A stretch of 64,000 nt of DNA from CAYLNL01 sp964385175 (GCA_964385175.1 CAYLNL010000001.1:248001-312000); one strand, 5' to 3'. Positions 43,110 through 51,499 are shown, counted from the stretch's first letter. The notes: generated from the letters alone by a model not told the origin. A program made the numbers and translations.

Positions 43110-43606
43110 GTTTGAATTTTTTCAAGGCCGATTGCCAGTATCAACCTATTACGTCAGCTATATTCGGCCTATGTGACAATCAAGATGATACAAAGGCCTT
43201 TCCTGATACAGATGTTGCAAATCAAGAATCACAATGGATAGCCATAGTTAAAAACGAGAAAAAATTTTCAGTGGTATTTACTGCTATTGACAAATGTGTT
43301 TTACAAAATAATGAGGAGGTGGGTAAAGGTAGGTGTGATGGAATGCTTACAACTTGTAATCACTTATATTTAGTTGAACTTAAGAATCAGAAGGAAGATT
43401 GGCAAACTGATGCAAAGAATCAGCTCCTTTCTACAATTGATTTACTAATAGCGAACCACGACATAACCCGGTACAAAAAGAAAAAAGCCTTTGCTTGTAA
43501 CAAACGAAGAAAAAAGTTTGCTGAGATAGACAACGAGGAGAATTTAATATTGTATAGAAAGACGGGGTTTAGAATTGATATTCAAGCAGAAATTGTGGTT
43601 ATTTAA
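43106..43606 (+). CDS. PD-(D/E)XK-like nuclease partner of the ATPase
   Basis: 166 residues. A restriction-fold core is suggested by GRCDGMLTTCNHLYLVELKNQ, which gives the Asp ... Glu-x-Lys pattern (D-x12 or so-E-L-K), followed by an amphipathic helix (WQTDAKNQLLSTIDLLIA). Length and position after an OLD-like ATPase (ATGA coupling) suggest the effector of a two-gene anti-phage module. Fold assignment is by motif only. Confidence 0.6.
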   Translation: MSLNFFKADCQYQPITSAIFGLCDNQDDTKAFPDTDVANQESQWIAIVKNEKKFSVVFTAIDKCVLQNNEEVGKGRCDGMLTTCNHLYLVELKNQKEDWQTDAKNQLLSTIDLLIANHDITRYKKKKAFACNKRRKKFAEIDNEENLILYRKTGFRIDIQAEIVVI

Positions 43607-43621
43607 TATTAGGGACATATC

Positions 43622-43865
43622 TCCCTGCCCCGTTCCCCGAAGTCTCCCGGTTTCGTAACTAAAACAAAAACCTCCCGCGCAGGCGCGCCTATATACGCGC
43701 GGGCGCAGGTGCACGAGCGTGACGCTCACAAATACCATCCCGCTCCCCGAAGTCTCCCGACTTCGGAACCTCGCGTACCCGCCCTCACGCGCAGGCGCGC
43801 GCCTGTACACGCGCGGGCGCAGATGCACGGACAAATACTACCCGAAAGGGATTGTGGGGTAGCGG
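43622..43865 (-). repeat. Two tandem copies of the interspersed repeat, reverse polarity
   Basis: First CCCCGAAGTCTCCCGGTTTCG with AACTAAAACAAAAACC, then CGCGCAGGCGCGCCTATATACGCGCGGGCGC (in two overlapping dyads). Second copy at 43739 starts CTCCCCGAAGTCTCCCGACTTCGG. It ends with the CCCGAAAGGGATTG hairpin remnant. Alternating CG/TG/CA tracts here are long. Confidence 0.85.
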
Positions 43866-43870
43866 GGACA

Positions 43871-44221
43871 TTATTTTTCTTTGTCAATTATCCGGTCAAT
43901 CTGGATTTTGTTCCCTGGTAAATAATTGGTAGCTACATCCCAAATTATCTCATAATCAACTCCAAAATATTCATGTGAAACCCTGTTTCTCAAGTAGTAC
44001 ATTTCTTTCCATGGAATATCAGGATACTTTTCTTTTATCCTTTCATCTAAGTTTTTAGAGGCCTCACCTATTATTTCAAAATTCCTGATAACTGCGTCAA
44101 CTGTTTTATAATCCCTTTTGAAATGCTCGAAATCATATCCTTTGATATATTCAGCAATCCGACTCATCGCTGTTTGGATGTCATCAAGGAACATTCTGTG
44201 ACTACGTTCTTCTTTTCTCAC
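43871..44221 (-). CDS. hepT: HepT-like HEPN toxin (DUF86)
   Basis: 116 residues from GTG 44221; the ATG at residue 10 (MFLDDIQTAMSRI) is an alternative start. R78-N-R-V-S-H83-E-Y85 is the RX4HXY motif that defines the MNT/HEPN toxins; the Tyr is the site that the antitoxin modifies. The enzyme is a tRNA/mRNA-cleaving RNase. It follows the MntA-like gene after 1 base on the same strand. Confidence 0.92.
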   Translation of the reverse strand: MRKEERSHRMFLDDIQTAMSRIAEYIKGYDFEHFKRDYKTVDAVIRNFEIIGEASKNLDERIKEKYPDIPWKEMYYLRNRVSHEYFGVDYEIIWDVATNYLPGNKIQIDRIIDKEK

Positions 44222-44222
44222 A

Positions 44223-44513
44223 TTATACGTATTTTACCTGATTTAAAATCCTATCCTTTATTTGTTCCTTTAATGCGTTTTTGGTCACTAAATCAATCTT
44301 TCGCCCAAAAATATTCTCAAGATAAATTTCTAAGGAAAAATATTTCCATCCGATAGGTTTTTCAAATTCAACAAGTAAATCAATATCACTATCATCTGTA
44401 TTTGAATCATCAGAAAATGAACCAAATAGCCCAATCTGCTTAACAGCGTATTCCCGGTATAAAACTGGCTTTAAATCGCTCAACGTATTCAATATGTCAT
44501 TCCTGGTAATCAT
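44223..44513 (-). CDS. mntA: MntA-like nucleotidyltransferase antitoxin
   Basis: 96 residues from ATG 44513 (MITRNDILNTLSDL); a longer start at 44537 is open. The minimal nucleotidyltransferase signature is complete: FGSFSDD with the Gly-Ser, and SDIDLLVEF with the two catalytic Asp. Family members AMPylate a Tyr in HepT and so silence it. The pair is flanked by interspersed repeats on both sides. Confidence 0.92.
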   Translation of the reverse strand: MITRNDILNTLSDLKPVLYREYAVKQIGLFGSFSDDSNTDDSDIDLLVEFEKPIGWKYFSLEIYLENIFGRKIDLVTKNALKEQIKDRILNQVKYV

Positions 44514-44573
44514 AATCCAAATATATAACTTTTTCAAGTTACATAGGAATCTGTCTTTCTAAGCATGCCCTAC

Positions 44574-44780
44574 AACTTGTTGATATGGCAACTATACCCA
44601 AAACCTTTTACTTAACATTCCCCCACTCCGCAAAGGCTCCCGGTTTCGGAACGAAAACAAAAACCGCTCGCGCGCAGGGGCGCCTGCGCGCATGGGTACG
44701 CGCACGAGTGTGGCGCGGGCGCTGGTGAGAAGGAAATAATATCTTGCAAAGCCGGGAGACGTTGCGGGGCGGAGGGAGCA
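44574..44780 (-). repeat. Interspersed repeat copy, reverse polarity, with 46-base flank shared with 31443
   Basis: The flank (44574-44619) matches 31443-31488. Next comes CACTCCGCAAAGGCTCCCGG, AACGAAAACAAAAACCGC, a GC-rich core, GCGCTGGTGAGAAGGAAAT, TATCTTGCAAAGCCGGGAGAC and GGGGCGG. Both arms are present. The shared flank precedes the repeat on the + strand at both loci although the repeat itself is reversed. Confidence 0.85.
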
Positions 44781-44807
44781 AGAAAAAATATTTAGTTTAA
44801 TCTTACG

Positions 44808-45686
44808 TTAGCGGTTGTGCTTCTGTTCCATCTGTGCGAATAAGTCAATGGCCTGCTCCAGAATTGTATGGTGGTGTCCGTTGCCATTCGCTTTTTTCTG
44901 TTGAATGAAGTCAAGGCGGTATTCGTTTTTAATTTTTCCGTGGTTGTCAAACCTGTCAAGTATCATTTTATAATATTCGGGGTGAAGTTCGCAACTGATA
45001 AAGTTCCTCTTTAAACTTTTGCAAAGCACCAATTCACTGCCACTGCCGCCAAACAAAATAAAACAGTCGTCATTTTCCTGTGTGCAAGATTTAATCAGCA
45101 TCTCAACAAGTGGCAAAGGAATTTGGCAGGCATGAAAAGTTTTATCCTTGCTCACATTTTTTACAAGGTCAAAATAAAACCAACTGTAAGGCATCCTACC
45201 TAAGTGTCCGTTTGCAATTCTACTTTGTATGCGTTTGTCTGTGGGGTTTTGATAAGGAACGGCAACATTGTCTTTGTAAAAATTATTCTTCTTTGATTTT
45301 GTTGCATGAAGAATGGAACGGTGTCCGGTGGTAAATCGTCTTGGGCTGTGTCCAACATTAGTATTGTAAACCCATACATAGTCCTGAACATCATAGGCCA
45401 CTTCATCTAAATACTTAACTCGCAAATGAGCATTCTGCTTCGGATAATTCATCATAAATAAATTACCTGTCGGCTTCAAAACTCTCATGCATTCTTTTGT
45501 GAGTTGAATATACCAATCAATATACTCGTTCCATTTTGTGGTGTAGTTTTTCCCTGCGTAGTTAATGCCCACATTGTAGTCAGGGTCACCATAAACCATA
45601 TCCAAGCTACCATCGGGCAGTTTAGATAAAACCTTTAAAACATCTTCGTTGAAGACCTTGTTGCGGAATTTATTTAGTGTCTCCAT
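44808..45686 (-). CDS. Beta-class DNA methyltransferase (N4-cytosine or N6-adenine)
   Basis: 292 residues. The catalytic motif comes first as GDPDYNVGINY (33-43), a variant of DPPY in which Pro is Asp. The target region follows, then HACQIPLPLVEML and the SAM-binding FILFGGSGSELV near residue 220, the order of beta-class enzymes. With the overlapping upstream gene it forms a probable type II restriction-modification pair. The recognition site is unknown. Confidence 0.88.
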   Translation of the reverse strand: METLNKFRNKVFNEDVLKVLSKLPDGSLDMVYGDPDYNVGINYAGKNYTTKWNEYIDWYIQLTKECMRVLKPTGNLFMMNYPKQNAHLRVKYLDEVAYDVQDYVWVYNTNVGHSPRRFTTGHRSILHATKSKKNNFYKDNVAVPYQNPTDKRIQSRIANGHLGRMPYSWFYFDLVKNVSKDKTFHACQIPLPLVEMLIKSCTQENDDCFILFGGSGSELVLCKSLKRNFISCELHPEYYKMILDRFDNHGKIKNEYRLDFIQQKKANGNGHHHTILEQAIDLFAQMEQKHNR

Positions 45687-46404
45687 TTTGTAAATAAGGA
45701 TTTAAGTATTTCTGAAGCTCCGTATGAGAGAGAATACAAATTCCTCTTGTCTTTGAAAATATTTGAATTGTCTGTGTAATTAATTTTACATCAATCACAC
45801 TTTTGGTTTCCGTCTTGTAAATTATGTCCTGAATGAAACTGCTAATCAGAAGTGGAGCACTGATGACAGTTAAAATTGTATTTACTCTGCCGACCTTTGC
45901 ATTTCGTGTTTTGAAGTCAGGTTTATTATCTGTGATGTGATATTTTACATCTTCATTCCAGCTTAGCAAGCCAATGAAGTGAAGATATTCCAACAAGCTG
46001 ATTTCTTTATGGTCAATAAGAAAACAAATCCTATATAACAGCACCAAAACTTTTTTAAAAGTAAGTTGAATGATAATTGAAATTTTAATGAGGTATTCCC
46101 AAATTTTATCAAATGTCCAACTATCTGTTTCGCTTATGTTGTCTTTGCCAACATTGGGAAATATGTCGTGAATGTTTGGATTTACTCGTAGTGTTTCCTT
46201 CCATGGTTTGAAAAAGTATGCCTCTTTCTGATTGGGCAAAGTAGGAATCAAATGTTTATTCGGTTTTGCTATCGTCCCCCGAACAAATGCCATTGCCTCT
46301 TCAATCCGCATCTCTCGCTGCTTAATAAATTCGCGTGTGCTTCTAAATATCCTGGTTGTTATTATTTCTTGTTGAACCATTATTAATTCAAAATTATTCG
46401 TCAA
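45670..46404 (-). CDS. Putative type II restriction endonuclease (partner of methyltransferase)
   Basis: 244 residues, no signal peptide. No catalytic motif is obvious, though VIDVKLI near residue 205 may be part of an E/D-x-K core. The N-terminus is basic (TREFIKQREMRIEEAMAF) and the middle is rich in aromatic and hydrophobic helix. The stop overlaps the methyltransferase start by 17 bases, the strongest evidence for its role. Cognate endonucleases are often unrelated in sequence, so the call rests on context. Confidence 0.6.
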   Translation of the reverse strand: MTNNFELIMVQQEIITTRIFRSTREFIKQREMRIEEAMAFVRGTIAKPNKHLIPTLPNQKEAYFFKPWKETLRVNPNIHDIFPNVGKDNISETDSWTFDKIWEYLIKISIIIQLTFKKVLVLLYRICFLIDHKEISLLEYLHFIGLLSWNEDVKYHITDNKPDFKTRNAKVGRVNTILTVISAPLLISSFIQDIIYKTETKSVIDVKLITQTIQIFSKTRGICILSHTELQKYLNPYLQNGDTK

Positions 46405-46484
46405 ACTTAGTCAAAAAAACGGTTGGATTTATGCACACACGTTCAAGTGAGCGAGCGAAGCAGGATTGCCGCTAACGACCCCTG

Positions 46485-46650
46485 CTGCCCGAAGTCTCCC
46501 GGCTTCGGGGCTAAAACAAAACCCGTTCCTGTGCAGGCACGCGCCTATGCGCACGTGGGAATGGGTGTGACGCTCGCGCCGGTGAGAAGGAAATAGTATC
46601 TCGCAAAGCCGGGAAACTTTGCGGAGTGGAAAATTCCCCGGCGTGCGCGA
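46485..46650 (-). repeat. Full-length interspersed repeat, reverse polarity
   Basis: Starts CTGCCCGAAGTCTCCCGGCTTCGG, GCTAAAACAAAACCC, a GC-rich core, GCGCCGGTGAGAAGGAAAT, then TATCTCGCAAAGCCGGGAAAC and TTTGCGGAGTGG. Both arms are clear, about 160 bases. The CTAACGACC segment at 46471 precedes it. Confidence 0.85.
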
Positions 46651-46651
46651 G

Positions 46652-46718
46652 TGCCCAACGCAACTCCCAGAAACAGCCGGTTTACCCTAAATTAGTTTTT
46701 GGGACATTTGTTTCTGCT
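46652..46718 (-). repeat. 67-base unit, inverted partner of 36153-36220
   Basis: Starts GCCCAACGCAACTCCCAG and contains ACCCTAAATTAGTTTTTGGG. Its reverse complement matches 36153-36220 apart from a few substitutions and a 1-base indel. It directly abuts the repeat element at 46485-46650. A CCGGAAAGGATTCGGGCGG hairpin trace follows near 46767. Confidence 0.85.
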
Positions 46719-46822
46719 GCGTACTTTCGCAGAGTCGGATACGGAGAGTTATAACAATACCACCGGAAAGGATTCGGGCGGGAGCAGTGGCGGCGCTGAT
46801 GAGAGTGGGGGAGTGGGCTTCG

Positions 46823-47824
46823 TTAATCTTCATCGTCCACAAGTCGCCAAAAGCGCTTTAACGGCAACTCGGCTTTAAACTCGTCACTAAAGTTGTCGTA
46901 GTGTTTGAATATATTTTCAAGAATGTCGTCCGCAGTCCACAAGCGAATAAAGAAGAACTCCTCTTTAGCTTCAGAAAGAACCTTGCTATTGAAACCGCTC
47001 CACGAAACAAGCAGTCCCAATTCTGCTTTTACTTTTCTCATTACACCTTGCAACTCACGGAGGATTTTTACATCAACTTGAGTTGTCGTAGATTTTACTT
47101 GAACACAAATTCTCGGTTGCTCAAAACCTAAAGTCCCAGAAGCTGCAAGAATGTCAAGTCCACCGTCTGCACCAGGCGGTGAAAGTTGTGTCGTGTAACC
47201 TTGTGCTTTTAGAATTTGCTCTACAAGTTTTGCGAAGTCGTGTCCTTTGAACTTACGGTCAATTACTTTTATTATTTGGTCTTTGGCGAAACGCTCAACA
47301 TTAAAATCTTCTTCTGCTTCCAATGAAATAGTGTTGGTTTTTTGTGTCGGGATTGTTTTGCCCTCTATCAAAGCAAGAATTCTCTCTACTGCTTGCACTC
47401 TTGAAACTTGTGAAACTGTCAGTAAAGAGCCAAAGGAATACAAAATGTCTTGGTCAAATCTTACTCGGGGAATTGTCGCTAACCACTTAACAGGTCGCCA
47501 ATGAATAACGTCCGCTTTCTTTTCGTATTTGTAGTCGCCAGTAACTTTGCCAATGTGAATTACAGGTTGAAACTTTGAAGGAAGTGCAACAAGGTCTCCG
47601 TTTGCGATTTCGTTTTTAAACCGCCAAATCTGTCCAACAGTAATACCAATTTTCACATTGCTTGTCTGCTCGTAGAGTTCTTGATACTTGTCAAAAAGGT
47701 CGTCCCTTGTTTTGAACTGTGTCAAGTCAGGCAGGTCGTCCCAACCGATTGTGATAAGTTTTTCGTCAAGGCAAGTTTGTTCTTGCTGTCCGTGCCGCCC
47801 TGCTCTAACTGTCCATAGTTTCAT
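46823..47824 (-). CDS. Mrr-like type IV restriction endonuclease
   Basis: 333 residues. The N-terminal ~150 residues begin LWTVRAGRHGQQEQTCL, a domain often fused to Mrr-type nucleases and thought to recognise modified DNA. The C-terminal Mrr fold is clear: FAKLVEQILKAQGY, PPGADGGLDILAASG and ICVQVKSTT, giving the Asp ... Gln-x-Lys catalytic core (D-x-Q-V-K variant of PD-(D/E)XK). It should cut modified or foreign DNA. It lies next to, but is separated by a repeat from, the restriction-modification pair. Confidence 0.85.
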   Translation of the reverse strand: MKLWTVRAGRHGQQEQTCLDEKLITIGWDDLPDLTQFKTRDDLFDKYQELYEQTSNVKIGITVGQIWRFKNEIANGDLVALPSKFQPVIHIGKVTGDYKYEKKADVIHWRPVKWLATIPRVRFDQDILYSFGSLLTVSQVSRVQAVERILALIEGKTIPTQKTNTISLEAEEDFNVERFAKDQIIKVIDRKFKGHDFAKLVEQILKAQGYTTQLSPPGADGGLDILAASGTLGFEQPRICVQVKSTTTQVDVKILRELQGVMRKVKAELGLLVSWSGFNSKVLSEAKEEFFFIRLWTADDILENIFKHYDNFSDEFKAELPLKRFWRLVDDED

Positions 47825-48030
47825 ATTTTGTCGTAAAAGTTTGAAGTTCGCACTGTTGCCAAATTATAGCCACTAACGGTTTCGGGCTTTGCGTTCGGGC
47901 GGGATTTCAGGGCAAAAAACTGTCAATCCAGCGCTAAGGTTAAATTGAAAAACTGCATTTGACTTTATCATCGTCACTCCGCATGACGCCAAACGTGTGT
48001 TGGCGGTTCGTGCTTCTTTTCCTTCGTTGG

Positions 48031-48527
48031 TTAGGTCAAGGAACATTGGAATTTAATGTCTAACTCGTCAATAAATTGGAAGTCGTTTATCCATCTAATT
48101 CCCATGTTGTCACAAACGTTGGGTATTTTTATTTTATTCGAGTTTAAAGCGGTTACTTTTTCTTCTTTGGTAACGATAATCGCATTTTCGTGTAAAGCAT
48201 GAGCAATAACCCAAGGGTCAGCTAATGAACGAGTTTTGTATTATCGACTAACAGCGGATAATCTTGTAAAATTTTACGAATGTGTATTGTAACGGATTCG
48301 CTAATTTTATTGATTGGGATTTTGCTCCCTTTCAACCATTTTGAGAGGTCGTCTTCTGTCCGAATGATTTCTTCGTAAACCAATTCAGGAACAAAAATCT
48401 TTCCGTTTTTTCCGAGTTCGGTTAAGATTTTCCAATAATCAGGGCAAAATTTTGGGTTGTAGTATTTTTGCCATGCTTGGATTAACACATTGGCATCCAA
48501 ACAATATTTGTTTGCCTTTGTGCTCAT
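48031..48527 (-). pseudogene. DUF4411 PIN-like toxin with a frameshift
   Basis: Frame one reads CLDANVLIQAWQKYYNP (PIN Asp) to VDNTKLVH and stops near 48225. One base over, the frame resumes as SLADPWVIAHALHENAIIVT and KIPNVCDNMGI..W to TAA at 48031. ADPWVIAHA and the KIKIP ending are the normal C-terminus of DUF4411. The break lies at a run of four A (about 48234-48237); five A would restore NTKTRSLAD. Its start overlaps the ImmA/IrrE stop (ATGA). It is probably a dead toxin or a homopolymer sequencing error. Confidence 0.82.
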
Positions 48528-49702
48528 CTAAATAATTGGGATTCGAGTTTTGGAAATTTATTTACTTGAACATTTAACAGATTACTGGCTAATGTAGGCT
48601 CGATAAATCCACCACGAAATGCATCTAAAACAGTTTGAGTAAATAGTCTGCTATTTCTGTTTAGTTGTAACAAAAAGTAATTCGGTCCGCCTGATTTATC
48701 CTTTTCTTTTTGCTTGGCTTTATTTTCGGCTTCTCTTTTCGAATATTCGGCATAATCGATGTCAGCTTGTTTTTTTAACTTCTGATATGTTGGTGTCGGA
48801 ATAATATTAAGATTCAATGCACGAACTAAGAGAGCAAATGAACTTACACCTAATTGCTTTGCAACCTTGAAAACATCTTTAGAGGTTTGAAAAGAAGTTG
48901 AATCAAAACTCAAAACAATTTCTTTTGGCATTAAAGCATTTGCCGCAACTTCATTGCAGAATAATTCTACTGGATGAAACTTGTCTTTGTGTTTTATGTC
49001 GGGCTCAACTTCATTTGAAATGCCTGTTTCAGCTATCCAAATGTGAGCTAACTCATGAACAAGTGTAAATAATTGTGGTGCATTCCAATCGTCCGAGTTT
49101 ACAAAAACGAAAGGTGCGTATGGGTCAGCAATTGCAAAACCTTGCAACTCTTCCGAATCTAGTTTAAGACGGGAGTGAATAAAACTTGTTCTTGAAACAA
49201 AAATGCTATTCGTTTCTGCTGCATCAATCCATTCTTTAATTGGGTTGTCTGTCTTGTAGGATGCAGGATTTATTTTTAATGTATCAAGAATGTCTTTTGC
49301 TACAGTTTGAGGATTATCCTTTATTGAATAGCGACCTACAAAAGCTAATTTGTCTTCTTGATTTTCTGAATAAACATCGCTTATCCAAGCTTGCTTTTGT
49401 TGGATTTCTCTGATGATAAAAATTGAAGATGTTGTCAGATTTTTTGAGCCTGATTTTCTGAAGTCTTGAAGTGGCTGAAAGTCACGAGGAACATCTGGTA
49501 AAAAGAATAAAGCAAATGGTCTTTTATAAGCTTTAGCAAGCGTTTGTGCTTGTCTTATTGTCGGATGATTTGTCCCTGCTTCCCACTCTTTCAATTTGTC
49601 AACCGTTACGGAAACTTTGGCAGCAGCAGTTTCTTCGGTCATTCTTGCCGATTCTCTTGCCCATTTAAGAACATTTGGTGTTATGTATGCTTTGTCTGCC
49701 AT
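48524..49702 (-). CDS. XRE-HTH / ImmA-IrrE metallopeptidase (antitoxin partner of DUF4411)
   Basis: 392 residues. The N-terminus is a helix-turn-helix (VLKWARESARMTEETAAAKV, TVDKLKEWEAG). LFTLVHELAHIWIAE (about 210-224) is the zinc-protease HExxH motif as HELAH, with a further acidic residue downstream, as in ImmA/IrrE proteins. Such genes directly preceding DUF4411 form a known toxin-antitoxin arrangement. The stop overlaps the toxin start. It likely represses the operon and may act on a regulator. Confidence 0.88.
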   Translation of the reverse strand: MADKAYITPNVLKWARESARMTEETAAAKVSVTVDKLKEWEAGTNHPTIRQAQTLAKAYKRPFALFFLPDVPRDFQPLQDFRKSGSKNLTTSSIFIIREIQQKQAWISDVYSENQEDKLAFVGRYSIKDNPQTVAKDILDTLKINPASYKTDNPIKEWIDAAETNSIFVSRTSFIHSRLKLDSEELQGFAIADPYAPFVFVNSDDWNAPQLFTLVHELAHIWIAETGISNEVEPDIKHKDKFHPVELFCNEVAANALMPKEIVLSFDSTSFQTSKDVFKVAKQLGVSSFALLVRALNLNIIPTPTYQKLKKQADIDYAEYSKREAENKAKQKEKDKSGGPNYFLLQLNRNSRLFTQTVLDAFRGGFIEPTLASNLLNVQVNKFPKLESQLFR

Positions 49703-49784
49703 TTAGGTCTCAAAAATACAAATTTTAAGGTCGGTTTTGCCAAAATACTAATGTTTTGTCGATAGCTGTCGGTTTTTAGCATGA

Positions 49785-49904
49785 CCGCCAACGACGAGCG
49801 GCCTCACGCAGTTCGCCTGTGGCGAATTGTGTGAAACCGATGTTGTGAGAAGTCCCCAAGGGCTTCTCACGGCATCGCCGTGAAGCCGCTCGTCGTTGTG
49901 GCGG
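49785..49904. repeat. 120-base nested palindrome
   Basis: Outer arms CCGCCAACGACGAGCGGC and GCCGCTCGTCGTTGTGGCGG pair over 18 bases with a 2-base bulge. Inside is a second stem, GTGAGAAG(T)CCC / GGGCTTCTCAC (49845-49870). The left arm sequence recurs at 56098. The structure is like a folded recombination site or REP-like element and lies 82 bases upstream of the ImmA/IrrE start. Confidence 0.85.
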
Positions 49905-49935
49905 AAGCCCGCAGGGATTTCGCCACAACGGTTTG

Positions 49936-50055
49936 CAGCTACCCGAAGGTGGCGATTTCGAAGCACTAAACTGTCAACCAAGCACAAACTTTGATAGAAG
50001 CACAAGGCTTGATTTAACCACTGAACCGCCACTTTTGGGTAGGTGCTGTTATGCC
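49936..50055. repeat. Long-loop hairpin ending in GTTATGCC
   Basis: CAGCTACCCGAAGGTGGCG (49936-49954) pairs imperfectly with CGCCACTTTTGGGTAGGTGCTG (50027-50048), followed by GTTATGCC. The complement GGCATAAC appears at 51373-51380, after the start of the next gene, so the HEPN gene at 50063-51340 is bracketed by the motif. This resembles cassette-associated recombination sites but has no perfect integron core. Confidence 0.6.
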
Positions 50056-50062
50056 TTCGTGC

Positions 50063-51340
50063 TTATCTCAAAACTCTTATCGCCTTTACTGGCCAATTAG
50101 AAAATTCTGCATCTTCAATGTCATAAATTTCTATTTTCCCCTTGTCTTTAAGTACATTAACTTGAGCGTAAGTTGGTCCAAATGAATAACCCTTGCTCCC
50201 TAAAACGTTTGTCACAAAAGATTTAAGCCCAATAAATGTAAGTCCCTTTGACTTTAAAGTATCTTCTGCTCGGATTAATTCTCTTAGTAATTCATCTTCA
50301 CTAATTATTTCAAAATTGTTGTCAAGCGTGGTTGGTAAATCAATTTTCCCTATTACTTTTAAGCCTATTCCTGAAATATTTGACTCTTTACTTTGTTCTG
50401 ATTCAATTAATGCGTTCGAAGTCTTAATCATTGCTTCCTGCTCTTCAACAGAAAATCTGAAATCGTCTATCTTGTTCTCGGCTTTTATAACTATATCTTT
50501 AATTTCGGTGTATAGTTCATTAGCAGAATCTAAATCTGGTTGGATAAATAAGTTGTTATGAGCTACTTTGTTCCTTAGTTGAAAAAGAAGCTTCCATTTT
50601 TTATCAAAATTAAAATCTTTGAAATGTTGCTTAAAAAATCGATTGTAATTACCATCTAAATCCTGTTTTAATTTTTGTAATTCATCTTCAGAATTAATTG
50701 ATAAAATTTTATCAACAAGATTTTCTGGTTTATTAAATCCTAATTTATGTTTATAGATTATTTCACCTAAATCATTAAAGTCAATTAAGGTCATGTCTGT
50801 TTCAACTATTTTAGAAAATACCGTCTCATTGTCTTGTCTCAATTTAGTCTTTTCAATGACTTTATCTGGTACAGCTTGTTTCCACCAATCTAAACCCACT
50901 TTTTGAGTGAAAAATTTTGCAAGATACCTTCGTAAAATATTTTCAAGTTCATTTATCAATGGATAAATTTTGTTTGATATTTCTGTTGAAACATCGTCAG
51001 TTAATATCCTAATATGGTCAAATCGCAATCTACTTTTCAAGTGCAAAACAAGCGGGTAACGAAACTTCTCTAATTTATCGAAGTCATTGCAGGTTGTCTT
51101 AATAATGAATGCTGATTCATACAAGTTATAAAGAACAGAACTTGTGTCAACGGGCTTTATTCTAAGACTAAGGTTTTTGTCCTTTATGTATTTTTTACCT
51201 TTTTCATCAATTTCTTCTGGGTTTTCCCATAATTTTTCTGTAGATAAAAGTCCATACAACAAGCTTTTAGTAGATTGAATCTCGCTATTACCATTTGGGT
51301 CTATAATTAGCAATTCAAAAGTGTAATCTCTTTTATTCAT
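50063..51340 (-). CDS. HEPN-containing protein of unknown function (ApeA/RnlA-like possibility)
   Basis: 425 residues. LLFQLRNKVAHNNLF carries R256-x4-H261, the HEPN motif, in a helical region from about 125 to 310 (LINELENILRRYLAKFF). The N-terminal 110 residues are beta-rich and unassigned. The C-terminal 85 residues (EDELLRELIRAEDTLKSKGL, then GYSFGPTYAQVNVLKDKGKI) look like a winged-helix or LOTUS-like RNA-binding domain. It stands alone between structured repeats, AT-rich. A single-gene abortive-infection effector is plausible. Confidence 0.6.
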   Translation of the reverse strand: MNKRDYTFELLIIDPNGNSEIQSTKSLLYGLLSTEKLWENPEEIDEKGKKYIKDKNLSLRIKPVDTSSVLYNLYESAFIIKTTCNDFDKLEKFRYPLVLHLKSRLRFDHIRILTDDVSTEISNKIYPLINELENILRRYLAKFFTQKVGLDWWKQAVPDKVIEKTKLRQDNETVFSKIVETDMTLIDFNDLGEIIYKHKLGFNKPENLVDKILSINSEDELQKLKQDLDGNYNRFFKQHFKDFNFDKKWKLLFQLRNKVAHNNLFIQPDLDSANELYTEIKDIVIKAENKIDDFRFSVEEQEAMIKTSNALIESEQSKESNISGIGLKVIGKIDLPTTLDNNFEIISEDELLRELIRAEDTLKSKGLTFIGLKSFVTNVLGSKGYSFGPTYAQVNVLKDKGKIEIYDIEDAEFSNWPVKAIRVLR

Positions 51341-51499
51341 ATCTTATTTTTATTTATGTGTCTTTAGCATGTGGCATAACGTTTAGATAAACGCAAATAT
51401 AGAAAAAACAGCATATAAAACCCTGCCGATTGCGTCTATCCAGCTAATTTTACAGGATAAAACGAAACGGGTTCCGGCGTTGCGTTTATCCAAATCTCC

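Noticed and set aside
36153..46718. Composite transposon
   Set aside because: The inverted 67-base units enclose no transposase and show no target duplication that I can see.
49785..50055. Bona fide integron attC sites
   Set aside because: Structures are suggestive, but the core heptamers do not match the consensus and no integrase is present; kept only as a hypothesis.
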